This document shows, piece by piece, positions 45,364 through 55,142 of a DNA stretch of 64,000 bases. The position numbers and the translations under genes are program-made. The stretch comes from Lachnospiraceae bacterium (GTDB taxonomy: Bacteria > Bacillota > Clostridia > Lachnospirales > Lachnospiraceae). Under the pieces are notes generated by a model. That model searched no databases, was not told the origin of the DNA, and saw nothing but the letters and a program-made list of their open reading frames with translations. Numbering within the stretch: position 1 is the stretch's first letter; each line of letters begins with the position of its first letter. The DNA lies in assembly GCA_900769115.1 (NCBI GenBank), contig CAAGFJ010000031.1, positions 1 to 64,000 on the forward strand, in the 5' to 3' direction.

Positions 45364-46320
45364 ATGAAACTAATTATACAGATACCGTGTCTGAATGAGG
45401 CTGAGACATTGGAGATTGCCCTTAATGATCTGCCAAAGCACATTGATGGGATCGATGAGATTGAATATCTGATCATCAATGATGGCAGTACCGATAATAC
45501 GGTAGAGGTTGCGAAGAACTGGGGCGTACAGCATATAGTGACTTTTAAGAAGAACAAAGGACTTGCCAAGGGTTTCATGGCAGGATTAGACGGCTGTCTT
45601 CGGGCAGGGGCAGATATCATTGTGAATACAGATGCAGATAATCAGTATTGTGGAGCCGATATTGAGAAACTGGTCCGCCCAATCCTGGAAGGGAAGGCGG
45701 ATATTGTGATCGGGGAGCGTCCGATCGATCAGACAGAGCATTTTTCCCCGCTTAAGAAAAAGCTGCAGCATATTGGAAGCTGGACGGTTCGTGTGGCATC
45801 AAAGTCGGATATTCCGGATGCACCAAGTGGATTTCGTGCGTACAGCAGAGATGCGGCATTGCGGCTAAATGTTACCAATCAATATACGTATACGCTGGAG
45901 ACCATCATCCAGGCGGGACATGATAAGATTCCGATGGAGTCTGTACCAATTCGTACGAATCCGGAATTGCGTAAGTCACGCCTGTTCCACAGTATGTTTG
46001 GTTATGTGAAGAAGTCAATGGTAACAATTGTCCGTTCCTTTATGATGTATAAACCACTCCGTTTCTTTGGAGGTATTGGGGCAGTGATCTTTTTGTTAGG
46101 ATTTATTCTGGGAATACGCTATCTGGTATTCTTCTTTAGTGGAGGGGCATCCGGTCATGTGCAGTCTCTTATCCTGGCATCTACGTTGATGATGATGGGA
46201 TGCATGACTGGAATTATCGGATTGCAGGCAGATATCATTTCGGCAAACCGTAAGATCTTAGAGGATGTGCAGTATCATGTACGTAAGATGGATTACGATA
46301 GTGAGAAGAAAGAACAGTAG
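45364..46320 (+). CDS. Family 2 glycosyltransferase, GtrB/DPM-like, membrane-anchored
   Basis: 318 aa. Catalytic domain with IQIPCLNEAETLEIAL, INDGSTDNT, NTDADNQY and DAPSGFRAYSRDAAL, followed by two C-terminal membrane segments (about 235-255 and 265-295). Such enzymes usually load a sugar on polyprenyl phosphate. First gene of the operon; a plausible supplier for GT-C enzymes such as the one at 36168. Confidence 0.9.
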   Translation: MKLIIQIPCLNEAETLEIALNDLPKHIDGIDEIEYLIINDGSTDNTVEVAKNWGVQHIVTFKKNKGLAKGFMAGLDGCLRAGADIIVNTDADNQYCGADIEKLVRPILEGKADIVIGERPIDQTEHFSPLKKKLQHIGSWTVRVASKSDIPDAPSGFRAYSRDAALRLNVTNQYTYTLETIIQAGHDKIPMESVPIRTNPELRKSRLFHSMFGYVKKSMVTIVRSFMMYKPLRFFGGIGAVIFLLGFILGIRYLVFFFSGGASGHVQSLILASTLMMMGCMTGIIGLQADIISANRKILEDVQYHVRKMDYDSEKKEQ

Positions 46321-46331
46321 GAGACAGAAGC

Positions 46332-47309
46332 ATGGATAAGCCAAGTGTATCAATTATTGTGCCGCATTTTAACACACCGGATTCGTTAGAACGTCTGATT
46401 CAAAGCATACCGATGAGAGAAGACTTTGAGGTGATTGTGGTAGATGATAATAGTACGAATGTAACAGTGGAACAGTTACAGGAACAGTTGAAGCCTTATA
46501 CATCGGTACAGGTGTACCGCAATGATTCCGGAATGAAGGGAGCGGGAGCAAGCCGTAATGTGGGGATTTCCCATGCAACGGGAGAATGGATTTTGTTTGC
46601 GGATGCAGATGATTTCTTTACAGAGCGGTTTGAGGAGAAAGTTACCGCTTATCTTGCCAGTGCGTATGATATGGTGTATTTTCCGCCGACTAGTATGGAT
46701 GTGGTAACGGGACAGCCATCTTCTAGACATGTGATGTACAGCGAATTAGTGCATGCCTATCACGATAAGGCAACGGAGCGTAACCGGACAGAGATGAAGT
46801 ATCTGTTCTGTACTCCGTGGTCGAAGCTGATCCGGAGAAGTGTGTTTACAAAGAATGGGATTCAGTTTGATCCGGTTATGGTGTCTAATGATATTATGGC
46901 GATGACAAAGAGTGCTTATTACAGTCAGAAGGTAGGAACCTGCGAGGATATAATATATTGTGTAACGCGTGGGGGTAAGACATTGACCTCTAAGAAGAAT
47001 GATGCAAACTTTGATATGCGGATTGATGTGTTGATCCGACGGTATACATTTTTACGGGATCATTTGAGCAAGAGAGAATTCCGTTATGCACATATTGACC
47101 GGTTAGCGCTTGGTAAGTTAGTGGATGTGGTGATCGAGCATTGGGGGATTCATAAGTTCTTTGAGATCCTTCATAAGTATCACAAGGCAGGCGTTCATTA
47201 CTTTGATATTGGCTTATTGAATCCGGTTACCGTATGGCATAAGGCAAAGATTGAGCTTGCCTGGTGGGCAGATATTAAGAAGCATCGGGCACCGGATGAA
47301 AGGAAATAG
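46332..47309 (+). CDS. Family 2 glycosyltransferase
   Basis: 325 aa. VSIIVPHFNTPDSLERLI, VVDDNST, GAGASRNVGISHATGEW and FADADDFF mark a GT-A enzyme. No membrane segment. Sugar and acceptor unknown. It lies 11 bp after the first gene of the operon and 2 bp before the next. Confidence 0.9.
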   Translation: MDKPSVSIIVPHFNTPDSLERLIQSIPMREDFEVIVVDDNSTNVTVEQLQEQLKPYTSVQVYRNDSGMKGAGASRNVGISHATGEWILFADADDFFTERFEEKVTAYLASAYDMVYFPPTSMDVVTGQPSSRHVMYSELVHAYHDKATERNRTEMKYLFCTPWSKLIRRSVFTKNGIQFDPVMVSNDIMAMTKSAYYSQKVGTCEDIIYCVTRGGKTLTSKKNDANFDMRIDVLIRRYTFLRDHLSKREFRYAHIDRLALGKLVDVVIEHWGIHKFFEILHKYHKAGVHYFDIGLLNPVTVWHKAKIELAWWADIKKHRAPDERK

Positions 47310-47311
47310 AG

Positions 47312-47944
47312 ATGTTTGATACATTAGAGCAGTTATTTGACGCGATTGCAGACGTGAGATATGTGGTGCTTCGTAATTATGAAGAATTTGAGACAATGGG
47401 CTTTTTGCAGAATCACCCGGATATTGATTTCTTGTGTGAGAACCGGGCACAGATGGTGGAACGCCTGCATTTACAGCCGCGCAGACGTAAAGAGGACGGG
47501 ATTCATTATTATGTAGAGATTGCTGGTAACCGGGTGTCGGTTGATCTGCGAACCGTTGGGGATGGATATTTAGACGCCGCCTGGGAGCAGGAGATGTTAC
47601 AGCGCAGGGTAAGGAAGGGCAATTATTATGTGCCGCAGGATATGGATTATTTCTATTCGCTGTTATATCATGTGATCGTGCAGAAGCATACCGTTGCAGA
47701 GGACTATAAGGTAAGACTTGCGGCTATGAGTAAGAGCTTAGGTATTACATTTCGGATAGAAGACAGGGAGTCTGTCTTAGATGCTTATATGCGGGAGCAT
47801 GGGTATCGTTATACGTATCCGGAATTTGCAGGCACAATCTTTCATGCAGAACGTGTGGATGCAGCATTGGTAGAGCAGGCATTTGGTAAGAAGGTACGCC
47901 GTATGTTGTATCAGAGTGTGCGCAGATTGTTCAGAAGGGGTTAA
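47312..47944 (+). CDS. Putative nucleotidyltransferase-fold protein
   Basis: 210 aa, not firmly recognised. The start YVVLRNYEEFETMG followed by HPDIDFLCE resembles the D-x-D metal motif of nucleotidyltransferase-fold proteins found in surface-glycan loci, and a second acidic strand SVDLRTVGDGYLD follows. The C-terminus is basic. It is translationally linked to its neighbours (2 bp and 4 bp gaps). A role in modifying a glycan or its precursor is a guess from context. Confidence 0.65.
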   Translation: MFDTLEQLFDAIADVRYVVLRNYEEFETMGFLQNHPDIDFLCENRAQMVERLHLQPRRRKEDGIHYYVEIAGNRVSVDLRTVGDGYLDAAWEQEMLQRRVRKGNYYVPQDMDYFYSLLYHVIVQKHTVAEDYKVRLAAMSKSLGITFRIEDRESVLDAYMREHGYRYTYPEFAGTIFHAERVDAALVEQAFGKKVRRMLYQSVRRLFRRG

Positions 47945-47948
47945 TAAC

Positions 47949-48806
47949 ATGGGTGAGAAGATTAGAGATATCCGACCAATTCATTTGATCGGGAATGAAC
48001 TGATGGTAGAATTGAATGAGGGATATACGAAGAATCAGGGACGTGTTATTCATATACAGAATAAGAAGTTTCGATATCTGTTGACAGAGAGTGATTATCA
48101 CAAGGTAAGTTCAGACATTATGCGGGCAGCGGTTGAGTTAGATTATATTAAACAGCATGTGCCAGAGCCGGACGATAAGATGGCACCGAAGGAAGCAGGC
48201 AAAGCTTCGGATGTGACAGAGTTTACATTTCTTCAGACACTCAATGCACAGGAATTGGATTACCGGATCTTGGAGCTTCGGGATCATTTTGCAACCATTC
48301 TTGTGAATCCGCCAGAATATAAGAAGTTCCGCAAGCTTGCCAAGGCTGAGAAGATAAGATGCTTAGAGCATCCATTTGGCAAGAGACATGGTTATATCTT
48401 CTTGTATCAGATGAAGGAATTTGCGGTCTATCAGGATGGGGATTATTACTATGAAGTGATGTGCCAGCTACCGTGCAAGAGTCTGACGCCTAAGATGTGG
48501 ATGCCGTTGGATAAATGCGTCCAGCATGCGTTATGGGAGACAAAGCGAATGGAGAATGGATATCCATATGTGGAAGCGGAAGAGGCATGGATCTATTATA
48601 TGACACGTTGTATTTTTACAAAGCATGCATTTGAGGATACGGATACGCAGAAGCTGCAGGCGTTAGAATCGGTATTAGACCACGATACATTGCGGCAGAA
48701 GTTAGAGCTGATCGTGTTTGGATTTGCAGACCGGCTGATCGCACTTAGCAAAGACAGACGATATGAGGACATTATGACAGAGTATTTTTCTTATCGGGAA
48801 TACTAA
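47949..48806 (+). CDS. Hypothetical protein of glycan operon
   Basis: 285 aa from ATG 47949; the frame extends upstream inside the previous gene without a ribosome binding site. No known domain is recognised. It is soluble and mixed alpha/beta with many aromatic residues (DGDYYYEVMCQLP, EEAWIYYMTRCIF). It could be another nucleotidyltransferase-like or glycan-modifying protein related to the preceding gene. It is followed by a ParB-like gene 12 bp later. Confidence 0.7.
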   Translation: MGEKIRDIRPIHLIGNELMVELNEGYTKNQGRVIHIQNKKFRYLLTESDYHKVSSDIMRAAVELDYIKQHVPEPDDKMAPKEAGKASDVTEFTFLQTLNAQELDYRILELRDHFATILVNPPEYKKFRKLAKAEKIRCLEHPFGKRHGYIFLYQMKEFAVYQDGDYYYEVMCQLPCKSLTPKMWMPLDKCVQHALWETKRMENGYPYVEAEEAWIYYMTRCIFTKHAFEDTDTQKLQALESVLDHDTLRQKLELIVFGFADRLIALSKDRRYEDIMTEYFSYREY

Positions 48807-48818
48807 GAGGAGGCAGTT

Positions 48819-49631
48819 ATGAGTAATCCTGCAGTAACCAAGTTAGTCAGAGACCGGATTGGACGTCTGAGTTTCTGGATGGATGATAATATAGGAGAAT
48901 CAGTGCATATTCATCTGGCAGATTTCCGGATGGATATGACGGTAGAAGAGATATTTGCACTTTCTGAAGAATTGAAAGATACCATGAATCAGCTTGTAGA
49001 TGTGGAAGGGTTTGACTGTGAGAAGATCGATCCGGTATTTCTTTCCCTGTTGCTGGCTAAGAGATTAAAGCATCTGAAGGCAACAAAGATCGATCATGTG
49101 ATGTTAGAGGATCTGTTAGTGAATCACAGAACCCGTTTTGGATTCCTTAAGTATCAGAAGCTGTCAGAATCGAGAGCAGTCAAGGCGTTGCGCGGAGATT
49201 CAAAAGAGAATGACGGATATCGCAAGTCCCATCATATCGGGCAGACGAGTGGGCAGCGGTTAGATTCCATGAAGCAGAGTATTGAGGAACATGGATATCC
49301 ATATGACGGACAGTATATCATTCTATATGAAGACCAGATGCTGATCCGGGATGGACAGCACAGGGCATCCTGTCTGTATGTGGAACAGGGTAATATTGAG
49401 ATTCCAGTGTTGCGTCTGTATTTTGATGATCCAAGTGTATCGGCAATGGATCGAAGCTATGGGAAACAGTTGGTGACCGGTGTCCGTAAGATCGACCGGA
49501 ATATGGTCATTCAAGGAATCAAGAAGATGATCAAGGGGATTCTCAAGACAGGACGGACAGTCCGGAGTAAGATATATCTGGCAACGCATAAGGGTGCGCT
49601 TCGTAAGATGGAACAGGTATATTTTCGGTAA
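48819..49631 (+). CDS. ParB/sulfiredoxin-like domain protein of glycan operon
   Basis: 270 aa. The motif MLIRDGQHRASCLYVEQG (about residues 170-187) matches the core G-x-HR motif of the ParB/Srx fold, which binds or hydrolyses nucleoside triphosphates. Flanking parts are helical, with a basic C-terminus. No DNA-binding HTH is apparent, so a plasmid partition role is unlikely. Its place inside a glycosyltransferase operon suggests a precursor-related or regulatory job. Function unknown. Confidence 0.7.
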   Translation: MSNPAVTKLVRDRIGRLSFWMDDNIGESVHIHLADFRMDMTVEEIFALSEELKDTMNQLVDVEGFDCEKIDPVFLSLLLAKRLKHLKATKIDHVMLEDLLVNHRTRFGFLKYQKLSESRAVKALRGDSKENDGYRKSHHIGQTSGQRLDSMKQSIEEHGYPYDGQYIILYEDQMLIRDGQHRASCLYVEQGNIEIPVLRLYFDDPSVSAMDRSYGKQLVTGVRKIDRNMVIQGIKKMIKGILKTGRTVRSKIYLATHKGALRKMEQVYFR

Positions 49632-49646
49632 TAGGTGGATAGTGTA

Positions 49647-51110
49647 ATGGTTAAGAAGTTATTAGATAAGTACAAAATGATTCCGGTTACGGTTAAAGCG
49701 TCGTTCTGGTTTCTGATCTGTGGTTTCGTACAAAGGGGAATCTCTTTGATCACAACCCCGATCTTTTCAAGACTGCTTTCAACAAGTGAATATGGTGATT
49801 TCAGTGTATATCAGACATGGTATAATATTATCATCATTTTTGCATCATTGAACCTGGCCTCCGGTGTATATATGCGGGGGCTGGTCAAATATGAAGAGGA
49901 TCAGGATCGGTTTACCGGTTCGCTGCAATGCCTGTATATGCTGACCACAGTAATCTGTTTTGGAATCTATATGTTATTCCAGAGCCGGTGGGATAAGTTC
50001 TTTGGGCTGGACTCTTCCTTTATCTATGCCATGTTCATTGATATTCTGGCAGCAACTGCCTATCAGTTCTGGTCTACCAGACAGAGAGTGGACTTTAAGT
50101 ACCGCAATCTGGTGATCATGACAGCACTGAATGCAGTGCTGCGTCCGGCAGTCGGAGTGCTTATGATCTATCTATTCCCGACTCACAAATTAGAGGCGAG
50201 AATCTATTCTATGGTAGCAGTGGATGCGATCACCTTTGGCTTCTTTTTCTTCAGTATTTTTACAAAGGGTGTGAAGGTATTCACAACGAAGTACTGGAAA
50301 TATGCATTGGCATTTAATCTGCCGTTAGTACCGCATTATCTCTCACAGATCGTATTGAATCAGTCAGACCGTGTTATGATCAAGTCCATGCAGGGTTCGG
50401 ATGTAGCGGGTATCTATTCGCTGGCATATTCCGTGGCATCCATTATGACGATTGTGAATACTGCTGTGATCAACACACTGACTCCTTGGATGTATAAGAA
50501 GATGAAGAAGGAAGAATATGCGGAGATTGGAAGGAATAGTATTCCGATCCTCATACTGATTGCGTTTGCCAACTTCTGTCTGGTGGCATTGGCACCGGAG
50601 GCAGTGGCAATTATGGCACCGAAGTCCTATTATGATGCCATCTGGGTGATTCCACCGGTGGCAGCGGGAACCTTTTTTATCTTTATGTATAGTTTGTTTT
50701 CCAGGTTTGAGTTCTATTTTGAGCGAACCAGATTCATGATGATCGCATCAGTGGCGGGAGCATGTATGAATGTATTGCTTAATTATATTTTTATTCCTAT
50801 CTATGGCTATTATGCAGCGGGCTACACGACGCTGGTATGCTATATGTTATATTGTATCGGACATTATTTGTTAATGCGCAGGATTAACAAGACACTGATG
50901 AACAATACAAGAGTGTACAACGTGAAAGTTATTGTTGGTATTTCAGCGGTCTTTTTGGCAGGATGTGCCGTTATGATGAGTCTGTATACCCATATGTTCA
51001 TAAGGTGGGGGGTATTACTTGTTGTATGTGCATATTTTGTATGGAAGAGAGAGCGGTTCATTTCCCTGCTTAAGATGATGAAAGCAGAGAAGAAAGGAAA
51101 GAAAGCATGA
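49647..51110 (+). CDS. Polysaccharide flippase (Wzx/MOP family)
   Basis: 487 aa from ATG 49647 with about 12-14 membrane segments. Opening ASFWFLICGFVQRGISLITTPIFSRLL and TSEYGDFSVYQTWYN are typical of oligosaccharide flippases. It would move the lipid-linked repeat unit across the membrane, making this operon Wzx-dependent whereas the previous locus uses an ABC exporter. Its end overlaps the next gene by 4 bases. Confidence 0.9.
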   Translation: MVKKLLDKYKMIPVTVKASFWFLICGFVQRGISLITTPIFSRLLSTSEYGDFSVYQTWYNIIIIFASLNLASGVYMRGLVKYEEDQDRFTGSLQCLYMLTTVICFGIYMLFQSRWDKFFGLDSSFIYAMFIDILAATAYQFWSTRQRVDFKYRNLVIMTALNAVLRPAVGVLMIYLFPTHKLEARIYSMVAVDAITFGFFFFSIFTKGVKVFTTKYWKYALAFNLPLVPHYLSQIVLNQSDRVMIKSMQGSDVAGIYSLAYSVASIMTIVNTAVINTLTPWMYKKMKKEEYAEIGRNSIPILILIAFANFCLVALAPEAVAIMAPKSYYDAIWVIPPVAAGTFFIFMYSLFSRFEFYFERTRFMMIASVAGACMNVLLNYIFIPIYGYYAAGYTTLVCYMLYCIGHYLLMRRINKTLMNNTRVYNVKVIVGISAVFLAGCAVMMSLYTHMFIRWGVLLVVCAYFVWKRERFISLLKMMKAEKKGKKA

Positions 51111-51850
51111 GTGAGATCCAGGTTACGGTAGTCATGCCGGCATATAATTGTGAACGTTATATTGAGACAGCCATCACATCGGTATTGCAGCAGCAGGTTC
51201 CTCTGGAACTGATTATTGTGGAGGATCATTCCACAGATGGAACAGCGGATGTCATCCGCAGGTTTGAATCGGATGAAAGAGTAATCTATCTTCATAATGA
51301 GATCAATGCAGGGGTCTCAGAAAGCCGTAATATTGGCATACGGATGGCAAGAGGTAAGTATATTGCATTCTTAGATGCCGATGATTATTGGACAAAGGAT
51401 AAGCTGGAACGGCAGGTCGCTCTGATGGAGGACAAGAAGGCAGTTCTTTCTTCTACAGCACGGGAACTGATGGATGAGGAGGGGAAGCTTTCCGGTAAGG
51501 TCATTCCGGTTCCGGACACAATGACATATAGGGATTTGCTAAAGAGTAATCGTATCAACACATCCGGGGCAATGATCCGGACAGAGATTGCCAGGGAATT
51601 CCTGATGGGGCAGGATCATTTACATGAAGATTATATACTATGGCTTAAGGTTCTTAAGAAATATGGTATGGCTTATGGGTTGAATGAGCCAATGTTGAAA
51701 TACCGGTTAATGAAGCAGTCCAAGTCGGGAGATAAGCTGAAATCAGCAAAGATGACATGGGGGGTATACCGGTATATGGGACTTAACTGGTTCCAAAGCC
51801 TGTATTATTTTATGCAATATGCGGTTGCCGGAGTGAAGAAATATCATTAA
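51107..51850 (+). CDS. Family 2 glycosyltransferase
   Basis: 247 aa. VTVVMPAYNCERYIETAI, VEDHSTDGT, NAGVSESRNIGIRMARG and FLDADDYW are diagnostic of a GT-A enzyme. ATGA overlap with the flippase gene. Last gene of the operon before the glmS promoter. No polymerase (Wzy) is recognised in the operon. Confidence 0.9.
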   Translation: MSEIQVTVVMPAYNCERYIETAITSVLQQQVPLELIIVEDHSTDGTADVIRRFESDERVIYLHNEINAGVSESRNIGIRMARGKYIAFLDADDYWTKDKLERQVALMEDKKAVLSSTARELMDEEGKLSGKVIPVPDTMTYRDLLKSNRINTSGAMIRTEIAREFLMGQDHLHEDYILWLKVLKKYGMAYGLNEPMLKYRLMKQSKSGDKLKSAKMTWGVYRYMGLNWFQSLYYFMQYAVAGVKKYH

Positions 51851-51888
51851 TTAAGGTCTGGATTCACAAATTCTTAAGAAAACGTATA

Positions 51889-51917
51889 TTGTAAAATAAC
51901 GGTTAAGGTGTTATAAT
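51889..51917 (+). promoter_or_regulatory. Promoter of glmS
   Basis: TTGTAA (51889-51894), 17-bp spacer, TATAAT (51912-51917). The leader is about 95 nt. Confidence 0.8.
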
Positions 51918-52016
51918 TTTGCTAGTTTTGTAGTAAATGCAGGTATAGAAACATAGTTTATAACAAGATAGAGAAGTGAGGAAGTTAAGAATATCAGAAT
52001 AGAAGGAGGATACTCT

Positions 52017-53843
52017 ATGTGTGGAATAGTTGGATATGTTGGCAAAGAGCAGGCGGCACCGATCCTGTTAGACGGATTGGCAAAGCTTGAATACAGGGGA
52101 TATGATTCAGCTGGCGTTGCTGTATATGATGGCAGCGATATCGAGATTGTCAAAGCCAAGGGAAGATTACAGGCATTGCGTGATCTGACAGGGGATGGCA
52201 AGAACTTAACAGGAACAATAGGTATTGGCCATACACGATGGGCGACACACGGAGAGCCATCTGTTACGAATGCACATCCGCATTTCAATGAGAAGAAGAC
52301 AATTGCGGTTGTACATAATGGTATTATTGAGAATTTTCAGCCTTTGAAAGAGAAGATGATCTCGAAGGGATATCATTTTGTATCTGAGACAGATACCGAG
52401 GTGGTTGCGCATCTGCTGGACTATTATTATGATGGCAATCCAATCCGGGCAATTGAGAAGGTAATGCACCGGGTACAGGGTTCGTATGCATTAGGGATTC
52501 TCTTTAAGGATTATCCGGATAAGATGTATGCAGTCAGAAAGGATTCCCCATTGGTAGTTGGTGCTTCCGATGCAGGTAACTTTATTGCATCCGACGTTCC
52601 GGCAATTCTTAAGTATACAAGAGACGTGTATTTTATTGAGAATGGTGAGATCTGTGAGCTGTCTGAGAATGGTATCAACTTCTATAATGAAGATTTGGAG
52701 CCAATCCAGAAGGAGACAAAGACAATTGAGTGGGATATTGAAGCGGCTGAAAAGGGTGGATATGAGCACTTTATGCTGAAAGAGATCTATGAACAGCCCA
52801 AAGCTGTGTTGGATACGATCAGTCCGAGAATTAAGGATGATCAGATTGTAATTGATGAGCTTAACATGACAGAGGAGGAGATCCGGAATCTTCGCCGAAT
52901 CTATATTGTAGGTTGTGGTTCTGCATATCATGTTGGCGTGACAGGACGATACATTATTGAGAAGTTAACCAGAATACCGGTTGAGGTGGATATCGCATCG
53001 GAATTCCGGTATCGGGATCCAATCATTGAGCCGGACTCTATGACGATCATTATCAGCCAGTCCGGAGAGACGGCCGATTCTCTTGCGGCACTTCGTAAGG
53101 CACAGGAATTGGGGTCTAAGGTACTTGGTATTGTGAATGTGGTTGGTTCTACGATAGCCAGAGAAGCGGATAATGTCCTGTATACATGGGCAGGTCCGGA
53201 GATCTCTGTGGCAACAACGAAAGCGTATAGTACACAGCTTTCTGCATTGTATCTGCTTGCTATGTTGTTTGGCAAGACCAGAGAGACCATCTCGGATGAA
53301 GAGTATGCTGAGATGCTCAAAGAGTTAAAAAGTCTTCCGGATAAGATTTCGGAGATTTTAGGGGATAAAGAGAGAATTCAATGGTTTGCTAGTAAATATG
53401 CGAATGCAAAAGATGTTTTCTTCTTAGGTCGGGGTGTGGATTATGCAACTTCCTTAGAAGGATCCTTGAAGCTTAAGGAGATATCTTATATCCATTCAGA
53501 AGCATATGCTGCCGGTGAATTGAAGCATGGAACCATTTCTCTGATCGAGGATGGTACATTGACTGTGGCAGTTGTGACGCAGCCGGATCTGTATGAGAAG
53601 ATGATCAGTAACATTGTAGAGGTACGTACCAGAGGAGGTTATATCTTTACACTAACGAATAAGGGTAATTGTGTGATGGAGGATACATCTGATTTTACAG
53701 TATACATTCCGAAGACACATCCTTGTTTTGCACCGTCACTTGCAGTTATTCCGTTACAGTTGTTTGGTTATTATGTATCGGTTGCCAAGGGATTAGATGT
53801 AGATAAGCCAAGAAACCTTGCAAAGTCTGTTACGGTAGAGTAA
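52017..53843 (+). CDS. glmS: Glutamine-fructose-6-phosphate aminotransferase
   Basis: 608 aa. N-terminal nucleophile MCGIVGYVG, glutaminase motifs GHTRWATHG and HNGIIEN, and two SIS domains (YIVGCGSAYHVG, SQSGETADSLAAL), ending KSVTVE. It makes glucosamine-6-phosphate, the substrate of GlmM. AAGGAGG precedes the ATG. The short leader does not resemble the glmS ribozyme. Confidence 0.97.
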   Translation: MCGIVGYVGKEQAAPILLDGLAKLEYRGYDSAGVAVYDGSDIEIVKAKGRLQALRDLTGDGKNLTGTIGIGHTRWATHGEPSVTNAHPHFNEKKTIAVVHNGIIENFQPLKEKMISKGYHFVSETDTEVVAHLLDYYYDGNPIRAIEKVMHRVQGSYALGILFKDYPDKMYAVRKDSPLVVGASDAGNFIASDVPAILKYTRDVYFIENGEICELSENGINFYNEDLEPIQKETKTIEWDIEAAEKGGYEHFMLKEIYEQPKAVLDTISPRIKDDQIVIDELNMTEEEIRNLRRIYIVGCGSAYHVGVTGRYIIEKLTRIPVEVDIASEFRYRDPIIEPDSMTIIISQSGETADSLAALRKAQELGSKVLGIVNVVGSTIAREADNVLYTWAGPEISVATTKAYSTQLSALYLLAMLFGKTRETISDEEYAEMLKELKSLPDKISEILGDKERIQWFASKYANAKDVFFLGRGVDYATSLEGSLKLKEISYIHSEAYAAGELKHGTISLIEDGTLTVAVVTQPDLYEKMISNIVEVRTRGGYIFTLTNKGNCVMEDTSDFTVYIPKTHPCFAPSLAVIPLQLFGYYVSVAKGLDVDKPRNLAKSVTVE

Positions 53844-53880
53844 GTTTCTGGTAAGAAACGTAATAGGAGGATTTAGTTTC

Positions 53881-54999
53881 ATGAGTAAGAAGAGAAAAAA
53901 GAGCAAGAATAAGAAGTTAGGTCTTATTCTTGTGGCTGAGGTACTTGTATTTGTTGGACTGCTGGTTGGATATGGATGGTATTATGTGAACCATTCTTTA
54001 GACCTGGTTGCAAAGGATACTACGGATAAAGAAGAGATAGATGTCAGTGATGCCGTTACAGATACAATGAAAGAGAAGTATCGTACGATTGCGTTATTTG
54101 GTCTGGATGCCAGAAACAGTGAAGATATGACCAAAGAAGGTGTCGGACACAGTGATGCGGTTATGATCGCCTGTATCAATAATGAGACCCATGAGGTAAA
54201 GATTGCATCCGTATACAGAGATTGTTTCTTAGAGATGGCACGTTCCACTCCGTCTACACAGAAGTTCACCCATGCGTATTTCTTAGGAGGTCCGACTTGT
54301 GCAGTCGAGACATTGAATAAGAACTTAGACCTCAATATCAAGGATTATGTTTCTGTGAACTTTGAAGCATTGGCTAAGGCGATTGATGCCCTTGGTGGAG
54401 TTACGATCAATGTCAAAGAGAAGGAACTAACGAATCTGAATAAGAATTTGCAGGAGCAGGTTCAGGTGACGGGTATTCAGTCAGAAGGTGTATGGTCAGC
54501 CGGTGAGCAGACATTGAATGGTACACAGGCAACGGCATATGCCAGAATCCGTAAAGTTGGTAATGGTGATTTTGAGAGAACACAGAGACAGCGTGCAGTG
54601 ATTGCTGCCATGGTGAAGAAAGCCAAGCAGTCAGATCTTGCAACCTTGAACCAGGTAATTGAGGAAGTGTTCCCGTTGGTTGCCACGAATATGACGAACA
54701 AGGAGATCATGGATCTTGCAGCGAATATCTTCAACTATGAATTAGGAGATAACATTGGTTTTCCTCTTTCAAATGAGACACCAACCATAGGTTCAAAGGG
54801 TAGTGTGGTAGTACCTGCTGATCTGCTTAGTAATGTGAAGAACCTGCATGAGTTCCTGTATCCGGAAGATACAGAATATGCTCCTTCTTCTGAAGTGCAG
54901 AGAATCAGCACAGCAATCACAAATGAGACCGGAATTGGTGATGAGTTTACAGATGACAAGAAGACAGAAGCGCCGACTTCAACTAACTCAGATAACTAA
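53881..54999 (+). CDS. LytR-CpsA-Psr (LCP) family wall polymer ligase
   Basis: 372 aa. Basic start, one membrane segment (about 14-34), then the LCP domain: TIALFGLDARNSED, GHSDAVMIACI, IASVYRDCFL and YARIRKVGNGDFERTQRQRAV. LCP proteins attach lipid-linked teichoic acid or capsule to peptidoglycan outside the cell. The C-terminal about 70 residues are acidic/Thr-rich and probably flexible. It follows glmS by 37 bp without a terminator. Confidence 0.93.
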   Translation: MSKKRKKSKNKKLGLILVAEVLVFVGLLVGYGWYYVNHSLDLVAKDTTDKEEIDVSDAVTDTMKEKYRTIALFGLDARNSEDMTKEGVGHSDAVMIACINNETHEVKIASVYRDCFLEMARSTPSTQKFTHAYFLGGPTCAVETLNKNLDLNIKDYVSVNFEALAKAIDALGGVTINVKEKELTNLNKNLQEQVQVTGIQSEGVWSAGEQTLNGTQATAYARIRKVGNGDFERTQRQRAVIAAMVKKAKQSDLATLNQVIEEVFPLVATNMTNKEIMDLAANIFNYELGDNIGFPLSNETPTIGSKGSVVVPADLLSNVKNLHEFLYPEDTEYAPSSEVQRISTAITNETGIGDEFTDDKKTEAPTSTNSDN

Positions 55000-55020
55000 A
55001 TGATATAGACAACGAAGAAT

Positions 55021-55096
55021 AGAGGTTGCCCCATTAAGATAAAGCGTTACGTATCCGATGTAATAAGAAAGAATTCTTAATGTGACAACCTCTTTG
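55021..55096 (+). terminator. Probable terminator after the LCP gene
   Basis: AGAGGTTG (55021-55028) pairs with CAACCTCT (55086-55093), with an inner ATTAAG/CTTAAT stem (55033-55038/55076-55081). The T run is short, so strength is uncertain. Confidence 0.55.
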
Positions 55097-55142
55097 TGCA
55101 CAAAGTGACAGGGGATAGATTATAGGAACAGGAGAGATGATT

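Noticed and set aside
51918..52016. glmS ribozyme/riboswitch in the glmS leader
   Set aside because: The leader is only about 95 nt after a good promoter and lacks the conserved ribozyme core, so it is too short and does not match.
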